The notes: generated by a model not told the origin, from the letters alone. Positions 44,901-54,632 are shown, counted from the stretch's first letter. The stretch: 64,000 nt of DNA from Malachius bipustulatus (GCA_910589415.1 OU342632.1:42645341-42709340); one strand, 5' to 3'. Numbers and translations are program-made.

Positions 44901-47307
44901 CTCATATTAAAGCTAAATTTATTAAATTTAGCCTCATAAGCTGAAACTTCAGGTAAGACAATCCAGGGACGAAAATTTACTCAGGACAAATGACAAACAC
45001 AAAAAACAAACGATTGCACAAAAAATTACTCAAATTTAAATTTCTTCTGGAAATAGGTTTTGGGAGCAGAATTGAATAAAAATCAACTTGTCTCCAAATA
45101 GAACTGCAATAATTGTGAACTGTTTTCAGAGGGAATCAGCGCTCTTTCTTTATACTTGACAATTGTTTGTGGAAATAATTTACAAATTAAAAAGCATAAA
45201 GCGCGGAACTCCAATGATAGTCCACAAACAAAAAACACAGAAAAGTACAGGACATCTTATCATCCATGTGAAGAAAATTTAAAGATTTCTGAACGTTCCT
45301 ATACATTTTTTTACAAGCGATATAAAATTTTGGACAATGGCGCGGGGCCCTACCGCAGCTGGACCACCCGTGCCACGGGGCTGCGAGGGCCTTATCGCCG
45401 CCACTGCTGTCAGCACTATACTGTTATCCCACATGTAAAAATCCATTGAATCTGAGGTACCACAGTAATCTTGAAGTATAGGGACCTCTGATGGCTCGTA
45501 CGCCACTACCGACAATGTTGCTGATTGACCCTGAGTTCCCCTGCACTCTAGTCCCCCGCCACTAAGTCAGGTCATTGGTCAGGTTAGGTTTTTTTCCCCT
45601 GAAATTTCAAGAAAATGAAAGAAAAAAGTAAAATATAAAATATTGAAGACAAAAAAAGCTGTAGGTACTTAAGGGTCTTAAATTTTAAGGAAAAAAAACC
45701 TAATCTGACCAAAGATCTGACTTAGTGGAGGGGAACTCAGGGTGTCAATCAGCAACGGTCAGCCGCCAGGTCCCTATACTTCAAGACAGGGTTCGAAAAA
45801 ATCATGATTTTTTTATAAAAATCAAAAATCAATGATTTTAATTAAAAAAATCAAAAAACATAATTTTTTTGATTTATTTGATTTTTTTGATTTCTTTAAT
45901 TTTTTTTCAATTTCTAATAATGTGGTATGATCTATTTTCCGCTCTCACATCAGATATGTGAGAAGTTTTTGCTTCATATTTTCGTTAAGGCTAACAAGTG
46001 GTCGCCACACCATGAATTTTGCGTTTTTCTCTTGTAATTTTTTTCTCCACTTTTGGTTTTGTTGAATTATATAATTAAAAATATTAAAATTCAAATTAAG
46101 AATTGAAACAAATTTATTTACCAGAATCAGTTAAAAGTCAGAAAAGTTAGAAACATTTTTTATGAATTATACTTATGAAGAATTCTTTAGGACGCTGAAG
46201 TATCACAAAAAAACCCCCAAACCCTTTCACTATTCAAGATCACATAATAAATAATAATAAAAAGGGACAAATATTCTTGTTCCTTTATTGTTTGTTTTTT
46301 ATATCCAAGTTCATAGTCCAGCTAAGTGAGATCAAAAGAAAGATGCAGGAGATGAAATATAATAAGAGATACAATAATTTGTTGTTCCCATAATTACCTA
46401 CTGCATCTATTCAAACTTAAAGCAGGAATACATAAATTATGATACACCCTTTGAAGGTTTCAAGTTTCAAAAGAAAGCAATAAAATATGTTTTCAATGTT
46501 TTCATCAATAATAATAACTATCTGAGGTTTATGGTACCCTTCACCCTTCTATATAATTATTGTGTAATTTTTGTGGCACCAATTAAAATTCATTATAGAA
46601 AATAAAAAACTCCATAAAAAGGTAGTATTTCTGATTTCTGATTTTTTTGATTTTAATCGTTGATTAATATAAAAAAATCACTTGATTTAAATCGTTGATT
46701 TAAATCGTGATTTAAATCAATTGATTTAAATCGGGCGAACCCTGCTTCAAGATAACCGGTCGTACCACTTCTGTATAAATTACCGTAGGATTACTTCGAA
46801 AGTTTGATGGTTTTAAATTGGCATGCCCTTTGAATTCATACCTATACTTACATGTTTAATAATGCACTTTTTATTATCCAAACAAAATATTTGTAACTTT
46901 GTATTTGTTGTCAAGTCCCAAATAATGCCTTCATATTGAGACGATGTAAGGCATAGTAAATTTGAATTCGTTGCAAAGCTAATCTCTCTAACAGGATATG
47001 AGTGTCCGATAAGTTGTCCTGTCTTGAGTTGTGAATGCACATTGACCAGGATAACGTCTCCATTATTCTGTCCAATAATTAGATCTTGGGTGTTGAAGGT
47101 TGAAAACTTTATCAAGCTGCAAGATTCCACACTTGGCAGATTCCAATATTTTGCTTCCGAAAAGTCGATAACGAATATGTTGCCTTTATTATCTGAACAA
47201 GCGAGAATTTTTTCCACGAGATTGAAACAGCAGTGTGTGAATCTTATTTTGTTGGACTCTTTATCTGTGTGATGAATTTTCAGGATTAATCTGCAAGTGG
47301 TAGTCAT
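32945..47307 (-). CDS. TBC1D31: TBC1 domain family member 31 (WD-repeat and TBC protein)
   Basis: Eight minus-strand exons: 46852-47307, 42104-42243, 35524-35971, 35120-35474, 34428-35057, 33979-34361, 33751-33897, 32945-33436; total 3,051 nt, 1,016 aa (human 1,066). Residues 1 to about 340 form a WD40-like region (LACSDNKGNIFVIDF, EGIIWDLTT, VLMCFEDNIIQVW). A TBC domain spans about 360-560 (GEYPESYRMTIWEHLLSLP, CFEALCTVILNWCQYWFEYF, IYAWTLLETAFSEVL). A long Glu/Lys/Gln coiled coil runs about 600-850, then a Ser/Gln-rich tail. The catalytic Arg and Gln fingers of active RabGAPs are not obvious. The vertebrate protein sits at centriolar satellites and acts in ciliogenesis. The ATG at 47307 gives a shorter N-terminus than human, so an upstream exon is possible. 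Intron 2 (6.1 kb) contains a hairpin with a full-length LINE; intron 1 (4.6 kb) contains several repeats. Confidence 0.93.
37120..38229 (+). CDS. LINE ORF1: PHD finger and zinc knuckles
   Basis: 369 aa, ATG at 37120. The N-terminus is a PHD-like finger (CSVCTKEVESGEQGWNCGLC, then HKVC and CQPC; about residues 5-55). The middle is Lys/Glu-rich with coiled-coil character. The C-terminus has zinc knuckles from about residue 289 (CFNCGGYNHKKEEC, CFRCSGEHIAKDC, CINCVEV). The nucleic-acid-binding fingers fit a role in packaging element RNA. The stop at 38227-38229 is followed after six bases by the ORF2 start. Confidence 0.9.
   Translation: MSSKCSVCTKEVESGEQGWNCGLCRKPVHKVCMNISDNECKILKKSTALWFICQPCRNDYKIYKQRILEGGLDMIVQFIYKMDAKMQEQAAEQKVLANNIDKIVKKLEDKKEKISYKDAIKETITPVIIKPKNEIKKNEVKKEHEKIEKELRDTVDPISNKVKSIKKTKGGAIIVNCETKQDGENLKAEVSKKMTDYKADMIEKLNRRIKICGLSEVNEDEEIISQIKQQNNYVNQIKIVKLLETKKKRYWDLIAEVDEASFKQIMEMQKINIGWDRCYVYEHVYIKRCFNCGGYNHKKEECKNRMACFRCSGEHIAKDCDKKKKCINCVEVNRKLHLNMDESHDVFDVNCGVYKKKMEQKKKKMVNIW
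38236..41088 (+). CDS. LINE ORF2: endonuclease and reverse transcriptase
   Basis: 950 aa, ATG at 38236. An apurinic-type endonuclease comes first (YTNIQGI near residue 13, MLSETHQ, VVYRSPQNN, ILGDFNIDL, TDHAILEI), then a reverse transcriptase (DYRPINMMPTLEKLIEMII, SGFRENHSCETA, VFLDFKRAFETIDR, GVPQGTVLGPLLFILY, FADDTLLYV with catalytic Asp at 676-677) and the thumb-like C-terminus. No RNase H. No stop or frameshift is seen, so the element may be able to move itself. Codon use is strongly A-rich compared with the host exons. Confidence 0.93.
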   Translation: MDKRDKKCNFRIFYTNIQGITTNLDMVRLQNVNNKYDIVMLSETHQTENILDNEIEIKGYTLIRNDSDSRHTGGTIVYIKKNIVVVSSKEIYRNMYWFQSVTVVYKNERFNLNVVYRSPQNNANIFLDEFAEILSEKEENNNESNIILGDFNIDLMTKEAKSKRMLQVINDEGFIQLIQSPTRITSESRTLLDYCIVDKHVTYRYEMDIINNNDDKITDHAILEINIGIENKNKNMIVQNKQKEITRIKNYDSDKFRDKLDKVNWINMENLNFHDRWTELVKKLQETVNTFVVKKEIKFLEVTNLWYGKKLKLMKKENVYLYKKAKFSNLKEDWNRYNSNKKEYHREIKQAKNKYIQEKLNKCMDDSKATWRVLKELLRNEQTNDIEYIEIDGELITNKNDISHKMNDYFIDSITELNRNIPRSKYREDIVISKDTFKFRPVTISEVKEKLKVMKNKNDLGKINKTIIIDALPIMAVYLTNIINETISRGEYPACLKNSVVIPVPKIKTAKKCSDYRPINMMPTLEKLIEMIIKHQMVEFIDNTGILIEEQSGFRENHSCETALCAVINEWKERMSMGKITIAVFLDFKRAFETIDRTILLNKLEKYGFKNEGLSVIRSFLEDRTQQVLVNGILSSKKHINLGVPQGTVLGPLLFILYINDIKRALEYCSIKMFADDTLLYVSGNDINDLVNKMNSDLDRIVEYLYYNKLKLNLEKTKSMILTRNKKVNKTVDIVIDGKKIDIAENMKYLGVIIDDKLNFNEHTDYICSKIAQRIGVLSRLKNKLDYSQKIMVARSMICCYYEYVPSIMLSFSKNQIDRLQKLQNKLMRTVLKVNRRAHISDMLDSLGWMSVEQRIKYNSIKMVFNIVNNEGFPNYLRKYISYKKDRNYEMQLRNDEHLALMRPINELHRNSFFYKSFDLYNCLPTKLKNETNFNAFKRLLSVYIKNPNN
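42244..43114. other. TBC1D31 intron 1, part
   Basis: Intron sequence between exon 2 and the repeat at 43115. No gene. The 74-codon frame at 42591 has no recognisable product. Confidence 0.45.
43115..43898. mobile_element. 784-bp CAGGGTG hairpin, copy 1
   Basis: CAGGGTGATTCAAAATTCAA at the left; TTGAATCACCCTG at the right; TA flanks. The arms pair over about 270 bp (GCAAAGATTTTAAGGGCG, TAGATACAGGGTGTAAAATT). The centre has CCAGTGGCGTCTCAGGGGGC in mirrored form. Nearly the same as 52711-53489 and in the same orientation. Confidence 0.88.
43944..44107. repeat. Short hairpin repeat
   Basis: GGGTCATTGGTCATTATTG and its mirror near CAAGGACCAATGACCTAAC, with a (GA)n tract beside the loop. Related in sequence to the arms of the hairpin at 45462-46776. 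Confidence 0.6.
44108..45461. other. TBC1D31 intron 1, part
   Basis: No gene supported. A short GC-rich patch near 45340-45420 contrasts with the AT-rich surroundings; the 97-codon frame over it has no recognisable motif. Confidence 0.4.
45462..46776. repeat. Hairpin element interrupted by a hAT MITE
   Basis: The left arm 45462-45600 (TCTTGAAGTATAGGGACC, TTGCTGATTGACCCTGAGTT, CCACTAAGTCAG, AGGTTAGG) is mirrored by 45680-45778 plus 46753-46776. The hAT MITE splits the right arm. The outer ends are not sharply defined. Confidence 0.7.
45787..46744. mobile_element. Non-autonomous hAT element (MITE), 958 bp
   Basis: CAGGGTTCGAAAAAATCATG at the left and GGGCGAACCCTG at the right as terminal inverted repeats, with an exact 8-bp duplication CTTCAAGA on both sides (45779-45786, 46745-46752), the hAT hallmark. 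The subterminal parts are made of AAATCA/TGATTT motifs. No transposase. Confidence 0.88.
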
Positions 47308-47921
47308 TAATGTTCAGATTAAGTGAATGTTAAAGGATTGCTCTACTTATACTTTACCCATGCCTGTTTGCAGATTTAATTTTAAATAGTTTCTTGACGT
47401 TTTTATCTTTATCGGAAACCCTTAGATCCATAATGGGTTATCATCTAATTCTCTATTCTCTATTTGTTGTGTTCACACTTCAGTTTCTTAGTCTATTCTG
47501 TGGCAAAACTAAATGAAAATTCAGAATAATCAAAATTAACACAAACTGCTCAAACTTTTGAAACTTTATTAGAGATTACTGAACTGACTGAGATTAGTAG
47601 AAATAGAAAAGAAAATATTAGAAATTGAATTTAAAACGTTAACCGTCTAGCTGTCATTCGTATTTGAATGACAGGTGATAGGCAACTGTGACAAGTAAAT
47701 TGTACTTGTATAGAATTAAGAAAATATTTTGTACAGGCCTAAATTGTACCGACATAAATTTCGACATGACGTAATTTAGGGTCCTTCGTCCCTTATCAAT
47801 CTTTAACTTATGGAGTAATATTAAAATTACATTAATGTAATAATTTTAAAAAGATTAGTATGCTTAATACATGCAATATTACAGAATTACAAAGACATAA
47901 CGGAAAAAGTGATGTCATATA
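47308..47921. other. TBC1D31 upstream region
   Basis: Upstream of the TBC1D31 ATG. A tract with CAAACTTTTGAAACTTTATT is present but no gene or repeat border is recognised. The promoter of TBC1D31 is expected here. Confidence 0.4.
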
Positions 47922-49882
47922 CAGGGTGATTCAGGTTTTACCTTGTTAACTCTAGGGAACGATAGAGAATCGAAAAATAATACGAGTTTGCTCTATGAAC
48001 TATATTCGGGAAGTGCTTCGTTAAGAAAATACAGGGTGTTGAAGTTTTAAGAAAAAATTGGTATTTTTGAAATATAAAAAAATTGGCTAATTGAAAAAAT
48101 TTGAAATTTTGTACAGTAGTTGTGCTAATTGAAGTACATGATTTGATACTTCCGATGAAAAATTCTTCAATCCAGTGGCGAAGATCTGGGCTTGTTCTTA
48201 CCTATTTTAATGAATAATTTACCCCAGATAGCACCGAGTGTCCTATGGACGTCCGTTGAGTATCCATTATACGTCCATTGGTCCATGGACAATAAATGGA
48301 CGTCCTACGGACTTCTCCGCACGGACTTCCTATGTACGTCCACAAAAGTACGTCCATTGGACGTCCATCGAGTTATTTTTGACTATTGCGCATGACGTGC
48401 TGTCGCAGACAGAAAGAGAATAGCAGCACAAGTGCGCACGCACGCGCTAACCACCCCATCTTCCATTCTTCCACTATCATACAATCCACATTCCTACATT
48501 ATACATTAATCATTAATTCGTCCCAAGGAAAGACTTCCGCCATTCCCATCAAACTCAAGACTGCTAGCGTGAAGATGAAGACATCTGCATTATACAGTGA
48601 ACAAAAGAAAGAAATTCGATGAATCTTTAATTTTTAGAGTTTGTGAAAAATCCAAAAACGAATATTTTCATTAAGTTTATCAATATTATCATGAACTAAT
48701 ATAATTAACAATTTTTCAATGAAAATTACCAGATTTTACGTAAAACTTAATGATAGAAACACGTATAGTAGGATTAACTTTAAAAAGTCAGATGTGACGT
48801 CTTACTAACCGTCTGAATTAATATTTTTAATTTCACCAGAAAATGTCAAACAGTTAATTGTCAAGTTGTGAACGAGCGTAAATTATTGAAGGAATCATTC
48901 AAAAAATGAATTGAACCGCTTACGTCAGTTTGAGAGCCACTGACAACTACATAAAATTTATTCACGTAATGACATTCTATCATCTGTGTTGTGCATTTAA
49001 TTCTCATTCAAAACCAATGTTGACGTATACTTATTTATGCGGGATGGAGTGTTTAGACAAACTGGACGGTTACTATAAAAACACGTATACATGAAACAAA
49101 ATAAATCGAACTATCAAAAGGATGTGTATTCTTAATCGATACGTATGACTTTTTAGACTTTATTGGACTATAAGTAGGTAAGTACCTACACGCCACTGAC
49201 TTTAATGCAAATTTGTTATTTTTGTTAGATACCTCATGTTGTCTAGAGAAGAAAAGTCATCGTACGTTTTTGTCGTAGGACTCACTGTTTCCGAGATACT
49301 TCACAATGTAGGAACCCATACGAGGTAAAACTGTCTTCACACCGGTTAGGAATCAATGCATTTTGAGCATTTCTAGAAATTAATCATTTTGTGTGATCTT
49401 TATTGAACCGTATTGCATTACAAAAAGCTTGCATGAGTGCCTACATTGTGGTGTGGAATATCTTGAAAACAGTGCGTCCTACAACAAAAACGTAAGATGA
49501 CCTTTCTCCTCTAAACAAAACAAGGTATCTACCATAAATAACCAATTTGTATTAAAGTCTGTGGCGTAGAAATTATTTAATAAAAAAGGTAACAATTAAC
49601 ACACCCAGATCGTCTCTGCCACTGGAGTGTAGAATTTTTTATCGGAAGTATCAAATCATGTACTTCATGCAATTAGCATAACTAATGTTGAACATTTCAA
49701 ATGATTTCAATCAGCCAATTTTTTTATATTTCAAAAATATGAATTTTTTCTTAAAACTTTAACACCCTGTATTTTCTTAACGAAGCATTTCTCGAATATA
49801 TTTCATAGAGAAAACTCATATTATTTTTCGATTGTCTATTTTTCCATAGAGTTAACAATAAGGTAAAACCTGAATCACCCTG
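47922..49882. mobile_element. 1.96-kb CAGGGTG hairpin element
   Basis: CAGGGTGATTCAGGTTTTAC at the left; GTAAAACCTGAATCACCCTG at the right; TA flanks. The arms pair over about 260 bp (TTCGTTAAGAAAATACAGGG, GATACTTCCGAT). The middle has a CCAGTGGCG/CGCCACTG pair, an ACGTCC-rich patch (48235-48372) and a region similar to the short element at 12124-12492. No coding core is recognised. Confidence 0.82.
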
Positions 49883-49930
49883 TATTATGTGATATTTTTT
49901 ATAACACAGGTTAGAAAATAAGGAGGCAAA

Positions 49931-51490
49931 CAATTACAATTACAATTACAAATTTCTTTATTGTACTTGAATTACAACAGTCATTGCTCAGTACAACAGC
50001 GTCATTACAGAAATTATAAAAACAAACATAAAGACAAACAGTAAAAATTTAAAACACACAGCATGTCAACATAACGCCGGGAACAGTGAGGGTCGAGACG
50101 CGCAGAGACACAAAAGAAATCAGTTCTCGATCGAGGCATAGTTCCATCTCTATGATAAGGATGGATCAAGGCTTTGAGTTTAAGGTGTTTTAATTTAATA
50201 TCAGACTGCAGGTAGGGATGGGAGGTGGAAGGACAGTGAGGTAGTGTAGGGTTCCAACTCCGTGAGATGTTTCCGGAGATACGCACTGTACGCTGAGAAC
50301 CCAACAGTTGCAGGATCTATTTTGAAGTGGTTCAGGTATTTGATAGATGCGTACGTGAATGTCCTTTCTGAAGACGACAGATGGTGTGTAGGAGGCTTAA
50401 ACAAATTGAACCTGGTACTGTAGTGATGGGTGAATCGGTAAGGTAAAAGTGCGTCTATCCTGATTTTTGTGGATCAGTTTGAGCAGAGAGAAGACATACA
50501 AAGCAGGCACGGTAAGAAGTCCAAGCCGCCTGAAATGGCCTCTGCATGACTGCTGCATTGACAAGCCTGTCAGGATCCTAATCGCTATCTTTTGAAGAAG
50601 AAAAACCCTTCGCAGAGATCTCTCAGACCCACCCCAGACGGCCAGCCCATAGTTCACGTGGCTGATGAAATGCCCATAATAAGCAAAGAGAAGAACCTCA
50701 GGGGATACTGTGTGCTGAAGGCGTCTGAGAAGGAAGCAGACACTAGCAAGACGACGGCACAAATGATCTGTGTGAGCCGACCAGTTTAGGTTCTGGTCGA
50801 TGTGGAAGCCCAAAAACTTCACCACGCCCTTCGGCTCGATCAAGGCACCATCGGTGGGTATGGAGGGTAAAGGTGGAAGATGTGATCGGCTAGAGTGAAA
50901 ATCAATCAGTTCAGTTTTGTCTAAGTTAAGTTTTAGTTCATTGGCCCTGAGCCATAAACTTGCTCTTTTCAACGGGAGTTGAATGGTATCTATCAGACTA
51001 GGAGGGTCGCCTGGTGTTATCCTAATAAGAATTGTTGTATCATCAGCATAGTTAACACAGAGTGAATTTGGGGAGGTAATTTTGGGGCCCAGATCGTTAA
51101 TGAAGATAAGAAAAAGAAGTGGACCGAGAACACTACCCTGTGGCACCCCAGAGGAGACTGGAGCACAGGTCGGCCATCAGACCCAGTAATCTGAACCGCC
51201 TGTGTTCTTCCCTGTAGGTAGCTGGTAAACCAAGAAAGGGGCAATCCACGAACTCCGACATTCTCCAGTTTCCGAAGGAGGTACTCGTGGCACACACTGT
51301 CGAAGGCCTTGGAGAGATCCAAAAGCCAGCCCACAGTGCGCATCCCCTCCTCCAAACCCTGAGATATGAAGTCCGTAAGCTCTACAAGAGCCGTCTGGGT
51401 AGATCTGTTTTTAAGAAAACCATGCTGGGAGCGGGAAAGGATCTTTGTTTTGTCTAGAAAGTCAATAAGACGAGATGAGACGTAATAACA
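49931..51490 (-). pseudogene. 5'-truncated LINE with RT domain remnant
   Basis: Minus-strand LINE remnant with an (AATTAC)n-type tail at 49931-49950. From 51490 leftwards it encodes the middle and end of a reverse transcriptase: RLIDFLDK, QHGFLKNRSTQTALVELTDF, LDLSKAFDSVCHEYLLRKLE, then after a frameshift at about 51150 PQGSVLGPLLFLIFINDLG, YADDTTILI, LAVWGGSERSLRRVFLLQK. Another frameshift at about 50400 leads to the C-terminal KYLNHFKI region. The endonuclease and ORF1 are absent. The 5' break abuts the hairpin at 51493. Confidence 0.9.
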
Positions 51491-51492
51491 TA

Positions 51493-52471
51493 CAGGTGTC
51501 CGTTTTTCGAGGCTAACCATGGGTATCTCGCATATCAGTAGAGATACGAGGTCGGTTAAATTGGGGCAAAGTTGCGTATTATTATGCCGAGTAATAATCT
51601 GAAAGAAATTCAGGATATTTTCAGTCGTCGCTGAAATATCATGAAAAAACTGAAAAATCGAGATTTCTTATTTTTGCCATATCTTTCTTATTTTTGGAAA
51701 TTATTGAATAATTTTTTGTATGCTTACATAAGCCGTTAAGAGCTATCGATCTGACATTTCAAAAACTTCCAAAGCCATCAACTAAATCCCAGAGCAGTAT
51801 TCATAGTCAGATTTTGTTTTTCTTATGGCTGCCATATTGTATTTTCATGTCATTTTGTATTAAAAAATTAAGGAAACCAAAAATCTATCACATTAAAAAA
51901 ATTCTTCAAAATTTTCTTCTTCTTTTTCAAAAAAAAAAAAAAAATTTTTATCACCGAATGATGTCGGGCGACGTTCGCAATATGACGTGACACTGCTTGA
52001 CTTATGGTTATTTATGACATTCGGTTGAAGAAAGATTATTTTTTCTAGAAAAAAAGAAGAAAATTTTGAATCTTTTTTTTGAATGTGATAGATTTTTGGT
52101 TTCCTTAATTTTTTTAATACAGAATGACATGAAAATCCAATACGGCGGCCGTAAGAAAAACAAAAGTTGACTATGAAAACTCTGGGATCTAGTTGGCTTT
52201 GGAAGTTTTTGAAATGTTAGATGGATAGCTGTTAACGACTTATGTAAGCCTACAAAAAATTATTCAAAAATTTCCAAAAATAAAAAAGATATGGCAAAAA
52301 TAAGAAATCTCGATTTTTCAGTTTTTTCAGGATATTTCAGCAGTGACTAAAAATATCCTTAATTTTTTTCAGTTTATTACTCGGCATAAAAATATTGACC
52401 CAATTTAACCGACCTCGTATCTCTACTGATAAGCGAGATACCCATGGTTAGCCTCGAAATACGGACTCCTG
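51493..52471. mobile_element. 979-bp CAGGTGTCCG-ended hairpin element
   Basis: CAGGTGTCCGTTTTTCGAGG at the left; CCTCGAAATACGGACTCCTG at the right; TA flanks. The arms match over most of the length (GGTATCTCGC, TCAGTAGAGATACGAGGTCG, TTACTCGGCATAA). Non-coding. It sits at the truncated 5' end of the LINE remnant. Confidence 0.88.
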
Positions 52472-52710
52472 TAGAATAGGAAAAATATTATAGATATAGT
52501 AGAATTAGTAATTATTATAAAAAATTCATCTGAAAAATTTATAGGGATTTAATTTTCTTCAGGAGAACTATATATTAGTGGACATCATACAACATAATAT
52601 AAAACCACAAAACTCAGTTCTAGGGGAGGGGGGCGTCCCACCCAAATAACGTACCACTCCTCATGGAAAAATTACTTATTTTGCTTAACCGTCAAAGATT
52701 GATTGGTATA

Positions 52711-53489
52711 CAGAGTGATTCAAAATTCAGTGCAAAGATTTTAAGGGCGTATTTACCAGCCAAAAATAAGAAGTTTTTTTCATATAATCGTATGTCCTAT
52801 AACTTGCTTTGTTTTCTAGATACAGGGGGTAAAATTTTGAAAAAAAATCGATTTTTATCAATTTCTCAAAAACCTCTCAGCCGATTTAAATAAAATTTTA
52901 TAGGCTTATTTGTTGTCATAAGGGCCTTCCTTTGATGGGAATAACATGAATTTATTAATTCCAGTGGCGTCTCAGGGGGCTACTTGCATTAAAGTAAATG
53001 AATCTCAATTAATCGATATGTGAATTGTGAATCGACTTGTTTTATTAGGGCCTGGCACAGATTTTTATTTTTTTCTTGGAAACAAAGCTAGATACGGGTA
53101 AAGCGCCGGAGGAAAGAAAGTTACATTATTAACCGCTTAATCTAAAAAAAAATATAAATTGTCAAAAGAGCAGTGGCATACCATATTTTTACCTATAAGT
53201 TTCAAGTGGGTAGCCCCCTGAAACGCCACTGGAATTCATAAATTTATGTTATTCCCATCAAAGGAAGTTCCTTATAACGACAAATGAGCCTACCAAAATT
53301 TATTTAAATCGGCTGAAAGGTTTTTGAGTAATTAATTTAAATCGATTTTTTTTTCATAATTTTACACCCTGTATCTAGAAAACGAAGCAAGTTAGGACAA
53401 TAGGACATACAATTATATGAAAAAATTTTCTTATTTTTGGCTGGTAAATACGCCCTTAAAATCTTTGCACTGAATTTTGAATCACCCTG
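52711..53489. mobile_element. 779-bp CAGGGTG hairpin, copy 2
   Basis: CAGAGTGATTCAAAATTCAG at the left and CTGAATTTTGAATCACCCTG at the right, TA flanks. Co-linear with 43115-43898 with scattered differences, same orientation. Confidence 0.88.
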
Positions 53490-53569
53490 TATTATACAGA
53501 ATATTGTTTATTATAATAATCAAATAAATAAATAATATAATAAAAAAAAATTTATTACATACAGTTCTA

Positions 53570-54314
53570 CAGGTGATCAGTAACTCGCGCACTCCGAATA
53601 CAGGGCGATATAGAGCCCATTAAAGTTAGTTTTCAAGAGTTTCCCTCATCCGAGTTTAAAGGTAATTTTTTCAATAACCGTGATAAAAATTAATGAAAAA
53701 TTCAGGTTAATGTAATGTCTGGAATGAATACCATATAATTCATCAATTTTTTTCCCACAAAACCTCTTACAGAGGAATTGAGAATGTTGTAAATTGATAG
53801 CATACCTAAATCTGAACGAAATTTGAAGTTTGGCAACCGCCTAAACGCAACTTATAATATAAAATAATCAAATGCCTTCATTGCTATGGAAATAAAAATA
53901 ATAACAATACTATATCACTAACGGCCAATATTATAAACGCTGGTTAAGTTAACTGGCAGATTTCTGTGCCCGATTTTGAAGCTAATATTGATCTCGAATA
54001 ACTTTTATTAATATTTTTGTAATCCCTTTTATGCCTAGAGTAATTAAAATGCAATAATTTCGAACTATAGTCTATATCTTCTCCAAAAACGACCACAGAA
54101 ATCGGCCAGTTAACTTAACCAGCGTTTATAATATTGGCCGTAACCCAAACTTATTCACATGTTCAGTGCAGTGGTGCCACCTTTTTTTTTTACAAAAATG
54201 GTCATATCTTTGGAAGAAAAGAACTTTACAACACTGCAGTAAAAAAATTTACCACTCTTAAAAAGTGAAGATTACCGCAGCATGCTCCGAGTGCGCGAGT
54301 TACTGATCACCCTG
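53570..54314. mobile_element. TIR element CAGGTGATCAGTAACTCGCG with nested MITE
   Basis: CAGGTGATCAGTAACTCGCG at the left, CGCGAGTTACTGATCACCCTG at the right, TA flanks. Only about 30 terminal bases pair, so it is not a long hairpin. A 219-bp MITE is inserted at 53922-54140. The right part is shared with 1873-2046. Confidence 0.8.
53922..54140. mobile_element. 219-bp MITE, copy 2
   Basis: CGGCCAATATTATAAACGC at the left, GCGTTTATAATATTGGCCG at the right, TAA on both sides (53919-53921, 54141-54143). The TWA target and length match the copy at 30469-30687. PIF/Harbinger is the likely superfamily, by target site only. Confidence 0.85.
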
Positions 54315-54377
54315 TATAATATGGTTTCTAATTACTTAATAGTTGAAAAATTAAATAGAAAATTTTTATCGGGGGTA

Positions 54378-54602
54378 ATTACACGAGAGCTTATTTTTTA
54401 TCCGGATAAAGATGCAGTTTTAACGAAAATTTGTTTTTTATTGGCAATTTAACGAGTCAAATTGTCTGATAAAACGACGAGTCCGAAGGACGAGTCGTTT
54501 TATCTGACAATTTGACGAGTTGAATTGCCAAAGAAAAAACAAATTTGAGTTTAAAAGTGCATCTTTATCCGGATAAAAAATATAAGCTCGTGTGTAATTT
54601 AG
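54378..54602. repeat. Palindrome next to the recombinase gene
   Basis: The two halves mirror each other over about 105 bp (ACACGAG, TATCCGGATAAAGATGCA, AAATTTGTTTTTT, TTGGCAATT, GATAAAACGAC), meeting at ACGAGTCCGAAGGACGAGT near 54477-54495. It lies immediately downstream of the recombinase pseudogene and may be a terminal or subterminal structure of that element (inference). Confidence 0.75.
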
Positions 54603-54632
54603 GGAGATAATTTAACGAATAACAAAATTTAT

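Noticed and set aside
44900..45500. 97-aa frame 45156-45449 with a GC-rich end as a gene
   Set aside because: No start context, splice sites or domain; it overlaps repeat sequence in a TBC1D31 intron.
54470..54500. ACGAGTCCGAAGGACGAGT resembling hammerhead ribozyme stem II
   Set aside because: The CUGAUGA and GAAA core strands and a cleavage site are absent; the string is just the apex of a long palindrome.
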